A DNA stretch of 64,000 nt from Christiangramia forsetii KT0803 (lineage in GTDB: Bacteria; Bacteroidota; Bacteroidia; Flavobacteriales; Flavobacteriaceae), in assembly GCF_000060345.1 (NCBI RefSeq), contig NC_008571.1:744001-808000 (forward strand), given 5' to 3'. Below the pieces are notes generated by a model. It had not been told where the DNA came from. It saw only the letters and a list, made by a program, of their open reading frames with translations, and made no database searches. The position numbers and the translations under genes were made by a program. Each line of letters opens with the position of its first letter. The stretch's first letter is position 1. This document shows, piece by piece, positions 7,917 to 15,214 of the stretch.

Positions 7917-10911
7917 AAGGCTGTAGTCCAGAAATTTCACGGCCTTCGGCCTGTTTTTTTAATTGGGGCACAAGGTCTTCCATTAATTGTAATTCCCGCT
8001 TACGGCGTTCTTTCCAGCCCAATTCAAGTGGTTCTAAAAGATCAGTCAGGTGTTCACCATCAAAAATCATTCTTTCCATAATGACTGCAACAAAGGTTTT
8101 AAGATGTTTGGTTTCTAATCCATTTTTACGGGCGATTGTTGCCAATTCTTTTTCGTGTTTTTCAGTTTTAAATGTTTCAAAGTTATTTTTAAGCTCTTCG
8201 ACGGTTTGCCCTACGCTCCAATCAACTTGATTAATAAAATCTGAAAAATCTTCTTCCTCATCCATCAAATTTGAATGTGATTTTAGCAAATTAATAATCT
8301 GTTCCCGGCTCATTTTCTGCTTATTGGGTTTTTGCTGGGTGCTGTCCGCAATCAAACTCATTATATAATCATAGTCTATTATCGCACTACTAAAGAGTAC
8401 AAACTCAAAGTCTAGTTCCTGTATCTCGGATGGTGCATCATCGCCTTGTTTTTGCTGTATCTCACGAAGTTGCTTTGCAGTTTCTATATAGCTGCTCCTA
8501 AACTCCTGTAATTTTTCAGTAGGCAAAATCTCCTCTATAACTTCTTGCTGCTCGTCGTTCAGGTCTGTATACTGGTCTAGCTCGGTCTTAAGCTTTTGTA
8601 CCTTTTTAAAACTCTTCACAAAGGCTATACGCGCCGCATCACCTTTAAGGTTGTAAACTTCTTGAGGTTCATTCACTAAATTATGTTCTTTCATAAACTC
8701 GCCCAATGCCGCCACGGCTTCTTGATATTGTTCTATAACTACAGGTGCAGGTTCTACCATCCAGATTTTTACGGCGCGGTCTTTATCCTCTCCTGAGAAC
8801 AAAGTAATGGCTTGATTTACCGAGTCCTGCTGCGAACGGAAATCCAATATATTCCCATAAGGTTTAGTGTCATTCAAAACCCGATTGGTTCTGGAAAACG
8901 CCTGAATCAGGCCGTGATATTTCAAGTTTTTATCAACATACAGCGTATTGAGATATTTTGAGTCAAAACCTGTGAGCAACATATCTACCACGATGGTAAT
9001 ATCTATTTTTTTGTCTTTTGGAAGAGTCTTGTTGTCATACTTCTGGTCTTTGATGCGTTGTTGTACATCTTGGTAATACAAGTCAAACTCATTGATGGTA
9101 TGGTGTGTTTTAAATTGTTTGTTATAGTCTGCAATTATTTCTTCCAAAGCCCTTTTCTTTTCTTCAGGATTGTGCTTGTTGTCTTCCCGTTCAGTGTCTA
9201 AATCTTCTTGCAGTTGTCTGATGTCGGCAGCATTCTTTTGACTTTGCTGGTTACCATCTTTTGCTATTAATTGTGCGGGTGGCGAAAAGACAGCGGTAAT
9301 TTGGAAAGCGTTGTAATCTGGATCTTCCTCCGCTAGTTGTTTTTGTTTGTTTTTTAACAAACGATAATATGTAATGGCATCGTTTATAGAACTGGTTGCC
9401 AGAACAGCATTAAAGCGACGATTGTTGGTTGCCCTGTCGTGTTTTTTAATGATTGCATCTACGACGGCTTGTTGTGCTAATGCCTCACCAGGTTTCGCTT
9501 GGTGTTTGCCCTCGCCCTTAAAATAGTCAATATGAAAACGTAGTACGTTTTTATCCTCTATGGCGTGTGTGATTGTGTATTTGGGCAATTCATTCTCAAA
9601 TACCGATTTCGTGGTTTTATAGGTTTCAAATTCTCCTTCGCGAATTTTATAAGTGGCATTCTCTTCAAAAATAGGTGTGCCTGTAAATCCAAATAATTGG
9701 GAATTAGGGAAGAAATCCTTAATGGCTCTATGATTTTCACCGAACTGCGACCGGTGGCACTCATCAAAAATGAATATCATCCGCTTATCACTCAAGGGTT
9801 CTAAACGTTCTTTATAATTACGTGTTTGCGTGCCGTCAAGTGCCAAGCCAAGTTTCTGGATTGTAGTAACTATTACTTTATCCGTATAATCATCAGATAA
9901 AAGTCGCCGTACCAGCGTTTCGGTATTCGTATTCTCTTCTACACTGCCTTCTTGAAACTTATTGAACTCTTCTCGGGTTTGCCTATCCAAATCCTTACGA
10001 TCTACCACAAACAAACATTTGTGAATATCGTTATTGCCCTTAAGTAAAGTCGCCGCTTTAAAAGATGTGAGTGTTTTTCCACTTCCCGTAGTGTGCCAAA
10101 TGTAGCCATTACCTCTGTATTGTTCAATGGAATCAACGATAGCCTTAACCGCATAAATTTGATATGGGCGCATTACTAATATTTTTTGCTCACTTTCCAC
10201 GAGCACCATATACTTGCTTATCATTTCGCCCAGAGTACACTTTTCAAGAAACTTCTGTGTAAATGGCTCTATATGTGTTATCTTCTTATTATCAGGGTCG
10301 GCTAATTGATAAATAGGCAAAAATTGCTCATCGGCATTAAAGGCGAAGTGTTTATTCTTGTTATTGGAAAAATAGTAGGTATTTGTTCTGTTGCTTACTA
10401 TAAACAACTGCATAAAACAAAGCAGCGTATTGCCATAGCCGTTTCCTGGCTCATTCTTATAATCAATAATTTGCTGCATTGCTTTTCGCGGCGATATATC
10501 AAGTTTTTTAAGCTCAATTTGCACTAATGGCAAACCGTTCAGCAATAGAATCACATCATATCTTTGGTTACTGTTCTCGGTGTTGATTTTTAATTGACTT
10601 ATGACTTCAAAATCATTTTTACACCAATCCTTGAGATTAACAAGCATATAATGAAGAGGCGTTCCGTCCTCTCGCTGGAAATATTGACGCTCACGTAATT
10701 TTTTGGAAGCGAGAAAAACATCAGGTGTGATGATTTCTTCTCTTAAGCGTATAAATTCGTTATCTGACAATCGCACTCGATTAAGAGCCTCAAACTTTTC
10801 TCTGAAATTAAGCTCTAGCGTTTTTCTATCAATTATACCAGAACGGTACGTATATTTTTGCGCTACCAGTTGGTTGATGAATTGTTGTTCTATTTGGTTT
10901 TCTTTGGCCAT
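7909..10911 (-). CDS. hsdR: Type I restriction-modification system, restriction and translocase subunit
   Basis: HsdR translocates DNA with ATP and cuts it far from the HsdS target. The 1000-residue protein has an N-terminal PD-(D/E)xK nuclease domain with the D...IELKK part near residues 115-135, the P-loop HTTGSGKT near 273, the DECH box (IFDECHRSQ) near 385, the GFTGTP motif shortly after, and a second RecA-like domain with DMLLTGFDSKYLN and QAFSRTNR. The C-terminal helical region binds the methylase core. Length and motif order are normal. It is first of the hsd genes in transcription order and is preceded, 40 bases upstream, by the AbiEii-type gene. Confidence 0.96.
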   Translation of the reverse strand: MAKENQIEQQFINQLVAQKYTYRSGIIDRKTLELNFREKFEALNRVRLSDNEFIRLREEIITPDVFLASKKLRERQYFQREDGTPLHYMLVNLKDWCKNDFEVISQLKINTENSNQRYDVILLLNGLPLVQIELKKLDISPRKAMQQIIDYKNEPGNGYGNTLLCFMQLFIVSNRTNTYYFSNNKNKHFAFNADEQFLPIYQLADPDNKKITHIEPFTQKFLEKCTLGEMISKYMVLVESEQKILVMRPYQIYAVKAIVDSIEQYRGNGYIWHTTGSGKTLTSFKAATLLKGNNDIHKCLFVVDRKDLDRQTREEFNKFQEGSVEENTNTETLVRRLLSDDYTDKVIVTTIQKLGLALDGTQTRNYKERLEPLSDKRMIFIFDECHRSQFGENHRAIKDFFPNSQLFGFTGTPIFEENATYKIREGEFETYKTTKSVFENELPKYTITHAIEDKNVLRFHIDYFKGEGKHQAKPGEALAQQAVVDAIIKKHDRATNNRRFNAVLATSSINDAITYYRLLKNKQKQLAEEDPDYNAFQITAVFSPPAQLIAKDGNQQSQKNAADIRQLQEDLDTEREDNKHNPEEKKRALEEIIADYNKQFKTHHTINEFDLYYQDVQQRIKDQKYDNKTLPKDKKIDITIVVDMLLTGFDSKYLNTLYVDKNLKYHGLIQAFSRTNRVLNDTKPYGNILDFRSQQDSVNQAITLFSGEDKDRAVKIWMVEPAPVVIEQYQEAVAALGEFMKEHNLVNEPQEVYNLKGDAARIAFVKSFKKVQKLKTELDQYTDLNDEQQEVIEEILPTEKLQEFRSSYIETAKQLREIQQKQGDDAPSEIQELDFEFVLFSSAIIDYDYIMSLIADSTQQKPNKQKMSREQIINLLKSHSNLMDEEEDFSDFINQVDWSVGQTVEELKNNFETFKTEKHEKELATIARKNGLETKHLKTFVAVIMERMIFDGEHLTDLLEPLELGWKERRKRELQLMEDLVPQLKKQAEGREISGLQPYE

Positions 10912-10951
10912 TCAATTTTTCACTTTAAGTGAATATGATATTTTTATTTTG

Positions 10952-11743
10952 TTATAGTTTCTCAAGAATTACAGTTTTCAGCCATTGAAACGCTTCTTCT
11001 TGGTCATATTTAATTTCCGGTCGTAATAAGGCTTCCATATCTCCTGTAAAATTGGGATCTTGTTCTTTTTCTTCAATATTCATTAAAAACTCTTTTTGAC
11101 CTGGCGGTCTATTTCCTGTTGAAAATGTTGTGTACTCCTTAAAACATTTAATGATCTGGTCTATGTCCAATTCTATATGCAATCTGGAATAATCCAAGTC
11201 GAATAAATCCCTTCCCTTGCTACGCTGGTATAAGGCTCTTAATTTGGTTCCCAGTAATTCATTGATATTATAAGTTCGGATATTGGCTTTCCCTGTAAAC
11301 CAATCGTTTTTTACTTCAAAAGGAATTTCTACCCAAGGCAATACGTTAAAATGCTCTTTACAGTTGATTTCCAATTTTAAGCGCAATCTAATTCCTTCAT
11401 ATTCAGAAGTGAAACGATATAGTGCTTTTGCTCCGTGTCCTTTAACTTGTGTTTTTCTTGGTTCTTCAAAAAATGTGATTACTTCATTTAGACGTTGCAT
11501 TATTGGTTTTATAGGACCTGGTTTTATTTGGACCAAATCTATATCTTCAGAATATCTCGGTGCTGGATTCAAATACAATTTGTGAAGGGCGGTACCGCCT
11601 CTAAAGGCTAAGTTTTCATTTAAGAATTCATCTGAGAAAATTTCTACCAATGCTCGACTAATGACAAGGTCTTGTTCTACTTGATAAAACTGTTTCCAAG
11701 GTGCTTGTTCTTGCCATTTCGCTATGTAGGGCTTGGGTATCAT
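10952..11743 (-). CDS. AbiEii/AbiGii-type nucleotidyltransferase toxin
   Basis: AbiEii toxins are nucleotidyltransferases that stop growth, for example during phage infection, and are paired with AbiEi antitoxins. The 263-residue product has the family signature GGTALHKLYL near residue 48 and the metal-binding SEDIDLV (D-x-D) near 66. A longer reading frame starts at 11782, but the ATG at 11743 overlaps the antitoxin stop as ATGA and is preferred. Antitoxin-first order with a 4-base overlap is the classical arrangement. The stop is 40 bases before hsdR in the same direction, so the toxin pair and the restriction genes may share a transcript. The family call is strong; the precise substrate is unknown. 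Confidence 0.9.
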   Translation of the reverse strand: MIPKPYIAKWQEQAPWKQFYQVEQDLVISRALVEIFSDEFLNENLAFRGGTALHKLYLNPAPRYSEDIDLVQIKPGPIKPIMQRLNEVITFFEEPRKTQVKGHGAKALYRFTSEYEGIRLRLKLEINCKEHFNVLPWVEIPFEVKNDWFTGKANIRTYNINELLGTKLRALYQRSKGRDLFDLDYSRLHIELDIDQIIKCFKEYTTFSTGNRPPGQKEFLMNIEEKEQDPNFTGDMEALLRPEIKYDQEEAFQWLKTVILEKL

Positions 11744-12531
11744 AAATCGCTCTCTATTTTTATATTCACATCCACTTTCCAATTATTATGAATGGCTCCA
11801 GGTCTCTCTTTTGATTTTGGACTCAATAACACTGGATAGTATTTTGATGTCTTTAAGTACTCTTTTATGGGTTCGTACAAATTCGATTCAACTTGTAGTT
11901 CGTCTTCTAGCAAAAAGCCCAAACGTTGTAAGGTGCTTTTGTGAGGATACCAACTAAGTAAATCTTCTATATCTTGAACGTTTATTTCTTCTGACAGTTC
12001 TTCGAGAATAGCTAACATTCTATTGATACCACCCAACTTGGTTTGATGATGGATTAAATCTACAGTTGTTAGCGCTGGACTTGAAATTTTAAAAATACCT
12101 GCATCCGATTTTTTCTCTAAAATGTTTTTTGTTGGCCATTTTGAAGTTGTAAAAAAATGAATATCTATCGATGATTTTTTAATATCAGGGAATGACTTAT
12201 CTGTCATTACATATTCCCGTTGCACTTGTTGATGTCCTGCGCCGTGAAACTTTGCAGCAGAATAAAAGCCTAAGTAATAATTACTATCCAAATAGTCAAA
12301 AAGCTTATGTGCAAATAACTGCACAGGTAGCTGTTCTTGTTTGGAATATCTTGGTGGAATGATTAAATAAAACCCTTTTCTTAAGTTTACAATTTCCTTT
12401 TTGGCTACCAAACGTGAAAGCTCTCGCTTTAAAGCAGTATCAGTTTTATGACACTTTTTTACAAGTTCATCCCAAGAAAACGAGTATTCCTCAAAGGATT
12501 GTAGTTGCTTTATATAGTCTGAAATATCCAC
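11740..12531 (-). CDS. AbiEi-type antitoxin with N-terminal winged helix
   Basis: The 263-residue product begins with a winged-helix domain (about 1-70: FSWDELVKKCHKTDTALKRE, then LVAKKEIVNLRKGFYLI) followed by the AbiEi C-terminal region (LGFYSAAKFHGAGHQQ). AbiEi proteins neutralise AbiEii indirectly (type IV toxin-antitoxin) and repress their own promoter by binding inverted repeats. An imperfect inverted repeat lies just upstream (12548-12579). It is the first gene of the leftward run that continues through AbiEii and the hsd genes. Confidence 0.88.
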   Translation of the reverse strand: MDISDYIKQLQSFEEYSFSWDELVKKCHKTDTALKRELSRLVAKKEIVNLRKGFYLIIPPRYSKQEQLPVQLFAHKLFDYLDSNYYLGFYSAAKFHGAGHQQVQREYVMTDKSFPDIKKSSIDIHFFTTSKWPTKNILEKKSDAGIFKISSPALTTVDLIHHQTKLGGINRMLAILEELSEEINVQDIEDLLSWYPHKSTLQRLGFLLEDELQVESNLYEPIKEYLKTSKYYPVLLSPKSKERPGAIHNNWKVDVNIKIESDL

Positions 12532-12547
12532 TTAAAAGTAAATTTTC

Positions 12548-12579
12548 GAGAAAGATACCATTTTACGGTAATTATCTCG
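12548..12579. promoter_or_regulatory. Candidate antitoxin operator
   Basis: Outer arms CGAGA (12548-12552) and TCTCG (12575-12579) and inner arms TACC (12556-12559) and GGTA (12567-12570) share nearly the same centre. On the minus strand the sequence TATCTTTC, seven of eight matches to the Bacteroidetes -7 box, lies inside it. This fits autorepression of the abiEi-like gene, but also lies close to the divergent phosphatase promoter. Confidence 0.4.
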
Positions 12580-12600
12580 TTATTCTACTATAAAAATTTT

Positions 12601-12608
12601 TAATTTTG
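12601..12608 (+). promoter_or_regulatory. Bacteroidetes -7 box for the phosphatase-like gene
   Basis: TAATTTTG matches TAnnTTTG exactly and lies 40 bases before the chosen ATG at 12648. It overlaps an upstream TTG that could otherwise be taken as the start, which supports the later ATG. No good -33 element is seen. Confidence 0.5.
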
Positions 12609-12647
12609 CCAAAGCATTGCCATAAGGACTATAAGTATCAATTTTAT

Positions 12648-12974
12648 ATGAAAACGCTGTTCATCTGCTCCGCAAACAAACAACGCTCAAAAACGGCCGA
12701 AGACTATTTTGCTGAAAAGCATCCTGAATACAACTTTAAAAGTGCAGGCACCAATATCAAAATTTGTAGAAAAGAAGGAACAACTGAGCTGACTGAAGAT
12801 TTGTTAGAATGGGCAGACAAAGTCTATGTGATGGAAAAGAAACATTTAGACCAAATTAAGAAGCATACAGGCTCAAAATATTACTCGAAAATTGAAGTCT
12901 TGAATATTCGAGACATTTACAAATATTACGATGCTGATTTAATCACGATTTTGGAAGAGAAGGTATCTTTCTAA
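12648..12974 (+). CDS. Low-molecular-weight phosphotyrosine phosphatase-like protein
   Basis: The 108-residue product begins MKTLFICSANKQRSKTAEDY. Cys7-x5-Arg13-Ser14 is the phosphate-binding loop of low-molecular-weight phosphatases, directly after the first strand as in that family. NIRDIYKYYD near residue 85-95 resembles the general-acid aspartate loop. It is shorter than the usual 145-160 residues and belongs to a compact subgroup seen in Bacteroidetes. The gene is alone, divergent from the toxin-antitoxin and restriction run. It may dephosphorylate proteins, but a partner kinase is not visible. A start 42 bases upstream is possible but would lie in the -7 box. Confidence 0.75.
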   Translation: MKTLFICSANKQRSKTAEDYFAEKHPEYNFKSAGTNIKICRKEGTTELTEDLLEWADKVYVMEKKHLDQIKKHTGSKYYSKIEVLNIRDIYKYYDADLITILEEKVSF

Positions 12975-12981
12975 AATTACC

Positions 12982-13008
12982 TTTATAGTGGTAAAAATAC
13001 CCTATAAA
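12982..13008. repeat. Imperfect inverted repeat after the phosphatase gene
   Basis: TTTATAGTGGTA and TACCCTATAAA pair around AAAA with one bulged base. There is no T-run, so protein binding or weak termination are both possible. Confidence 0.4.
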
Positions 13009-13297
13009 CCATTAAAATTACTATTATAGTGGTCTTTTGCTTACTCTCGACTTAATATAGTTGAATGGCTCACCTTTAGCAAACTTTCGAGAAAAACACT
13101 AAAAATTGGTACTTTACTCAAAAGTTTACTATAATCTGATCTAAAATAATTTAATTTGAACTCATTTATGCAGACTTATATACTGGGCTCGCATAAATAT
13201 CCCAAAACTCACAAACTTTTGTTAAAAAGGGGCTAATTCGGGGTCAGTAAATTTTAAGGGACGTTTGAAGCCCTGTAAATGCTATAAAAATGAGAAT

Positions 13298-13318
13298 TTG
13301 GATAGTTCCTCTTTCTCC
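13298..13318. repeat. 21-nt repeat, copy 1
   Basis: It begins TTGGATAG and ends TTTCTCC. A copy with 19 of 21 identical bases lies at 40365-40385. Both copies are followed by near-identical terminators, so the whole module has been duplicated or recruited twice. Confidence 0.55.
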
Positions 13319-13342
13319 GCTGGGAATTGATCAAATTCCACT

Positions 13343-13378
13343 AAAAGCCCGTAAATATTATGTTTGCGGGCTTTTTTT
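13343..13378 (+). terminator. Rho-independent terminator
   Basis: AAAAGCCCGTAAAT and GTTTGCGGGCTTTT pair over 14 positions (two G-T pairs) around ATTAT, followed by T to 13378. A near copy is at 40387-40423. Confidence 0.8.
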
Positions 13379-13485
13379 ATGGATCAAGCCTAATTGTTGT
13401 GTTTATGCAAAAATATTGGTTAGTCTATAGAGTAAGAATTCTACATTTCTAACTCCTCTAAATTGGGACCTAAAGGCTATTATCT

Positions 13486-13817
13486 TTATATTGAAAGATT
13501 CTGGTGAAGCATTTTTGAGGTTGATCCATCTGTTCTACCCGGTAGCAGAATTTTATTGGCTACAACTTCGGTAACATAGCGTTTTTCACCTTCCTTGGTT
13601 TCATAAGATCTGGAAGTCAGAAGATTTCCGCAGTTTTTCCCCAGGAAACAATAGCATGTCATTGGGTGTTCTGTACTTTTTCGCCTTTTAAATCTTTATA
13701 GAATTCATTGGTAGCAATGGAGAAACTAGCTGCTTTTTTGCCACTTTCAAGGTTCTTGATTTTAGGATTGTTTCCCACGTGTCCGATTAACTGTAATTTG
13801 TTTCTAAGTGTACTCAT
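13486..13817 (-). pseudogene. ssb: Broken single-stranded DNA-binding protein gene
   Basis: From the ATG at 13815-13817 the minus strand reads like a Bacteroidetes SSB: MSTLRNKLQLIGHVG, then NLESGKKAASFSIATNE, then KVQNTQ. A TGA at 13661-13663 then stands where SSB has tryptophan (NTQ-stop-HAIVSWGKTAEI). After that the frame changes and about 14 codons are missing. The second frame continues LTSRSYETKEGEKRY and VTEVVANKILLPG to a TAA at 13486-13488. A nonsense change plus a frameshifting deletion make a working protein very unlikely. Extra ssb copies are common on Bacteroidetes mobile elements, so this is probably a relic of one. Confidence 0.85.
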
Positions 13818-14328
13818 GATTGAAAAAAAAATAAATGAATTATTTATTTTCCGCTTCAGTTTTATGGATTTGATACGATTTCATGATTTCTATTTTAAAA
13901 CTTACTTCCCGTAGAGCCATTACAGTTACCTTTTTTGATGCTTATATAATTTCGGGAAATAGAATTAGGGTAGACTTATAAAAAGGAGGCACGACTGGCT
14001 TATGCAGTCTGGACTAACTTCTAATTCATGGTATTTTGCATTACAAAAAAGGGAATTACAGTGATGGTCGGGAGAAATGTTTAAATAACCGTGGGAAGGA
14101 TAAATGGAATTTGTAGCGGAAGAGATTATATTTATCGTAAACGATAACGAACTGAATAGAATTGAAGACGGAGGTAGAGTAGTAGTATTTTATTCCTGAT
14201 GAATTAGGAGGTATTAAAAATAAAGATATTTTTAATTAAGGTTCGAATTTTCTGGCCTTTATCTTTTATTATATAGAAATTTCACATGACATGATTAGCA
14301 ATTGAATTCTGGAAAAGAGAAAAAAGGC
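13818..14328. other. Non-coding region with decayed element sequence
   Basis: No convincing gene is seen. A 31-codon rightward frame at 14104-14199 (MEFVAEEIIF...) may be a gene remnant. The repeat block at 13900-14008 matches 2931-3066. The region separates the island from the arabinan locus. Confidence 0.5.
13900..14008. repeat. Decayed repeat block, copy B
   Basis: It starts ACTTACTTCCCGTAG, then GCCAT...GTTACCTTTT, then ACTTATAAAAAGGAGGC and GCTTATGCAGT, in the same order as copy A. It lies directly upstream of the broken ssb gene as read on the minus strand. Confidence 0.55.
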
Positions 14329-15018
14329 TTAAAGTCGAAATGAAAATCCTTCAGCCTTTTTTGTTTTATATTTATTTTCATCAAACATGTATAGAAAAGA
14401 ACCTTTTCTAGAAGAATTCATATCCTTTTCATCCAATTTTATCAGAATGTCCATGACATTAATTTTATTGATGAAATTTCTTTTATCAAGTTTTTCGTTC
14501 AGAATTGATTCGTAAAGTTTTTGTAATTGCTTCATGGTAAATTTTGGGGGTAATAATTCAAACCCCAAAGGTTCCTTTGAAGTTTTATATCGTAGCCTGC
14601 TAATAGCGTGTTTAACCATAATATCATGGTCAAAGATCAGATTAGGGGCTTCAGATATACTAAACCATTGCGCTGAAAATTGTTCCGTTAGCTCTTCATT
14701 GTGATCTTCAATATTTATTAAAGCGTAATAAGCTACAGATATAGTTCTTTCCGCTGGATCCCGATCTACCTTGCTATAACTATGGAGCTGCTCTAAAAAG
14801 ACATTATTAATTCCCGTCAATGTTTTTAGAATTCTGTCTGCGGCCTGATCTAAATTTTCATGTTTCTTAAGGAATCCGCCCATTAATGACCATTTTCCTT
14901 TTTCTGGTGCAAAATCTCTTTTTATAAGAAGAATTTTTAATTCTTCCTTGTCAAACCCAAAAATTATACAGTCAACGGCAAGTAGAGCTTTATCTTCTGA
15001 AGAATAATTATTAATCAT
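14329..15018 (-). CDS. araR: NUDIX-fold transcriptional regulator of arabinose genes (AraR-like)
   Basis: The 229-residue product has an N-terminal NUDIX fold (about 8-145) and a C-terminal winged helix (about 150-229, with PPKFTMKQLQKLYESIL leading into it). Segments of the NUDIX box are recognisable (GKWSLMGGFLKKHENLDQAA), but the catalytic REUxEExG part reads RILKTLTG, so hydrolase activity is not expected. This matches the NrtR/AraR group; AraR of Bacteroides thetaiotaomicron represses arabinose genes and is released by L-arabinose. The gene is divergent from susC. A 23-bp inverted repeat sits 38 bases before its start, and the same repeat lies before susC and araB. A -7 box (minus strand of 15023-15030) is close to the start codon, suggesting a very short leader. 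Confidence 0.88.
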   Translation of the reverse strand: MINNYSSEDKALLAVDCIIFGFDKEELKILLIKRDFAPEKGKWSLMGGFLKKHENLDQAADRILKTLTGINNVFLEQLHSYSKVDRDPAERTISVAYYALINIEDHNEELTEQFSAQWFSISEAPNLIFDHDIMVKHAISRLRYKTSKEPLGFELLPPKFTMKQLQKLYESILNEKLDKRNFINKINVMDILIKLDEKDMNSSRKGSFLYMFDENKYKTKKAEGFSFRL

Positions 15019-15055
15019 TTAGCAAATATAAAATTTTAGGCTTAAATCAACGCAG

Positions 15056-15078
15056 ATAAGTGTTGTAAGAACATTTAT
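15056..15078. promoter_or_regulatory. Proposed AraR operator 1 (araR promoter)
   Basis: ATAAGTGTT-GTAAG-AACATTTAT is an inverted repeat with one mismatch. It agrees with the copies at 15173-15195 and 28943-28965 and lies upstream of araR, suggesting autoregulation. Confidence 0.7.
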
Positions 15079-15142
15079 AACTTAATTAATTGGAATCTTT
15101 TATTTATCAGAGGCTTAAAGTTAAATAAATGTAAAATAATTC

Positions 15143-15173
15143 TTGTTTTTTTATAAAATGTTTAATTAATTTG
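15143..15173 (+). promoter_or_regulatory. Probable promoter of the susC operon
   Basis: A TTG at 15143-15145 can serve as -33 element. TTAATTTG at 15166-15173 matches seven of eight bases of TAnnTTTG, with 20 bases between them. Transcription would begin near 15180, inside operator 2. Confidence 0.5.
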
Positions 15174-15195
15174 GAAGTGTAAATAAAACACTTAT
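15173..15195. promoter_or_regulatory. Proposed AraR operator 2 (susC promoter)
   Basis: GGAAGTGTA-AATAA-AACACTTAT has the same layout as operators 1 and 3. It overlaps the predicted transcription start of susC, an ideal place for repression. Confidence 0.7.
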
Positions 15196-15214
15196 CTAAT
15201 TGAATTGTGAAATT

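Larger units (their letters stand above)
12975..13485. other. Non-coding region at the right side of the island
   Basis: No gene is seen. The stretch contains an inverted repeat (12982-13008), a second copy of TATAGTGGT at 13024-13032, a segment shared with 40365-40385, and a terminator at 13343-13378. It probably marks the boundary between accessory and core DNA. Confidence 0.5.

Noticed and set aside
13298-13378. A partial tRNA serving as attachment site
   Set aside because: The 21-nt repeat resembles a tRNA tail only loosely; no T-arm or anticodon arm could be found near either copy.
13708-13914. A 68-codon rightward frame
   Set aside because: It is antisense to the readable ssb remnant, whose protein similarity is much clearer.
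14104-14199. A 31-codon frame beginning MEFVAEEIIF
   Set aside because: Too short and without recognised relatives; noted only as a possible gene remnant.
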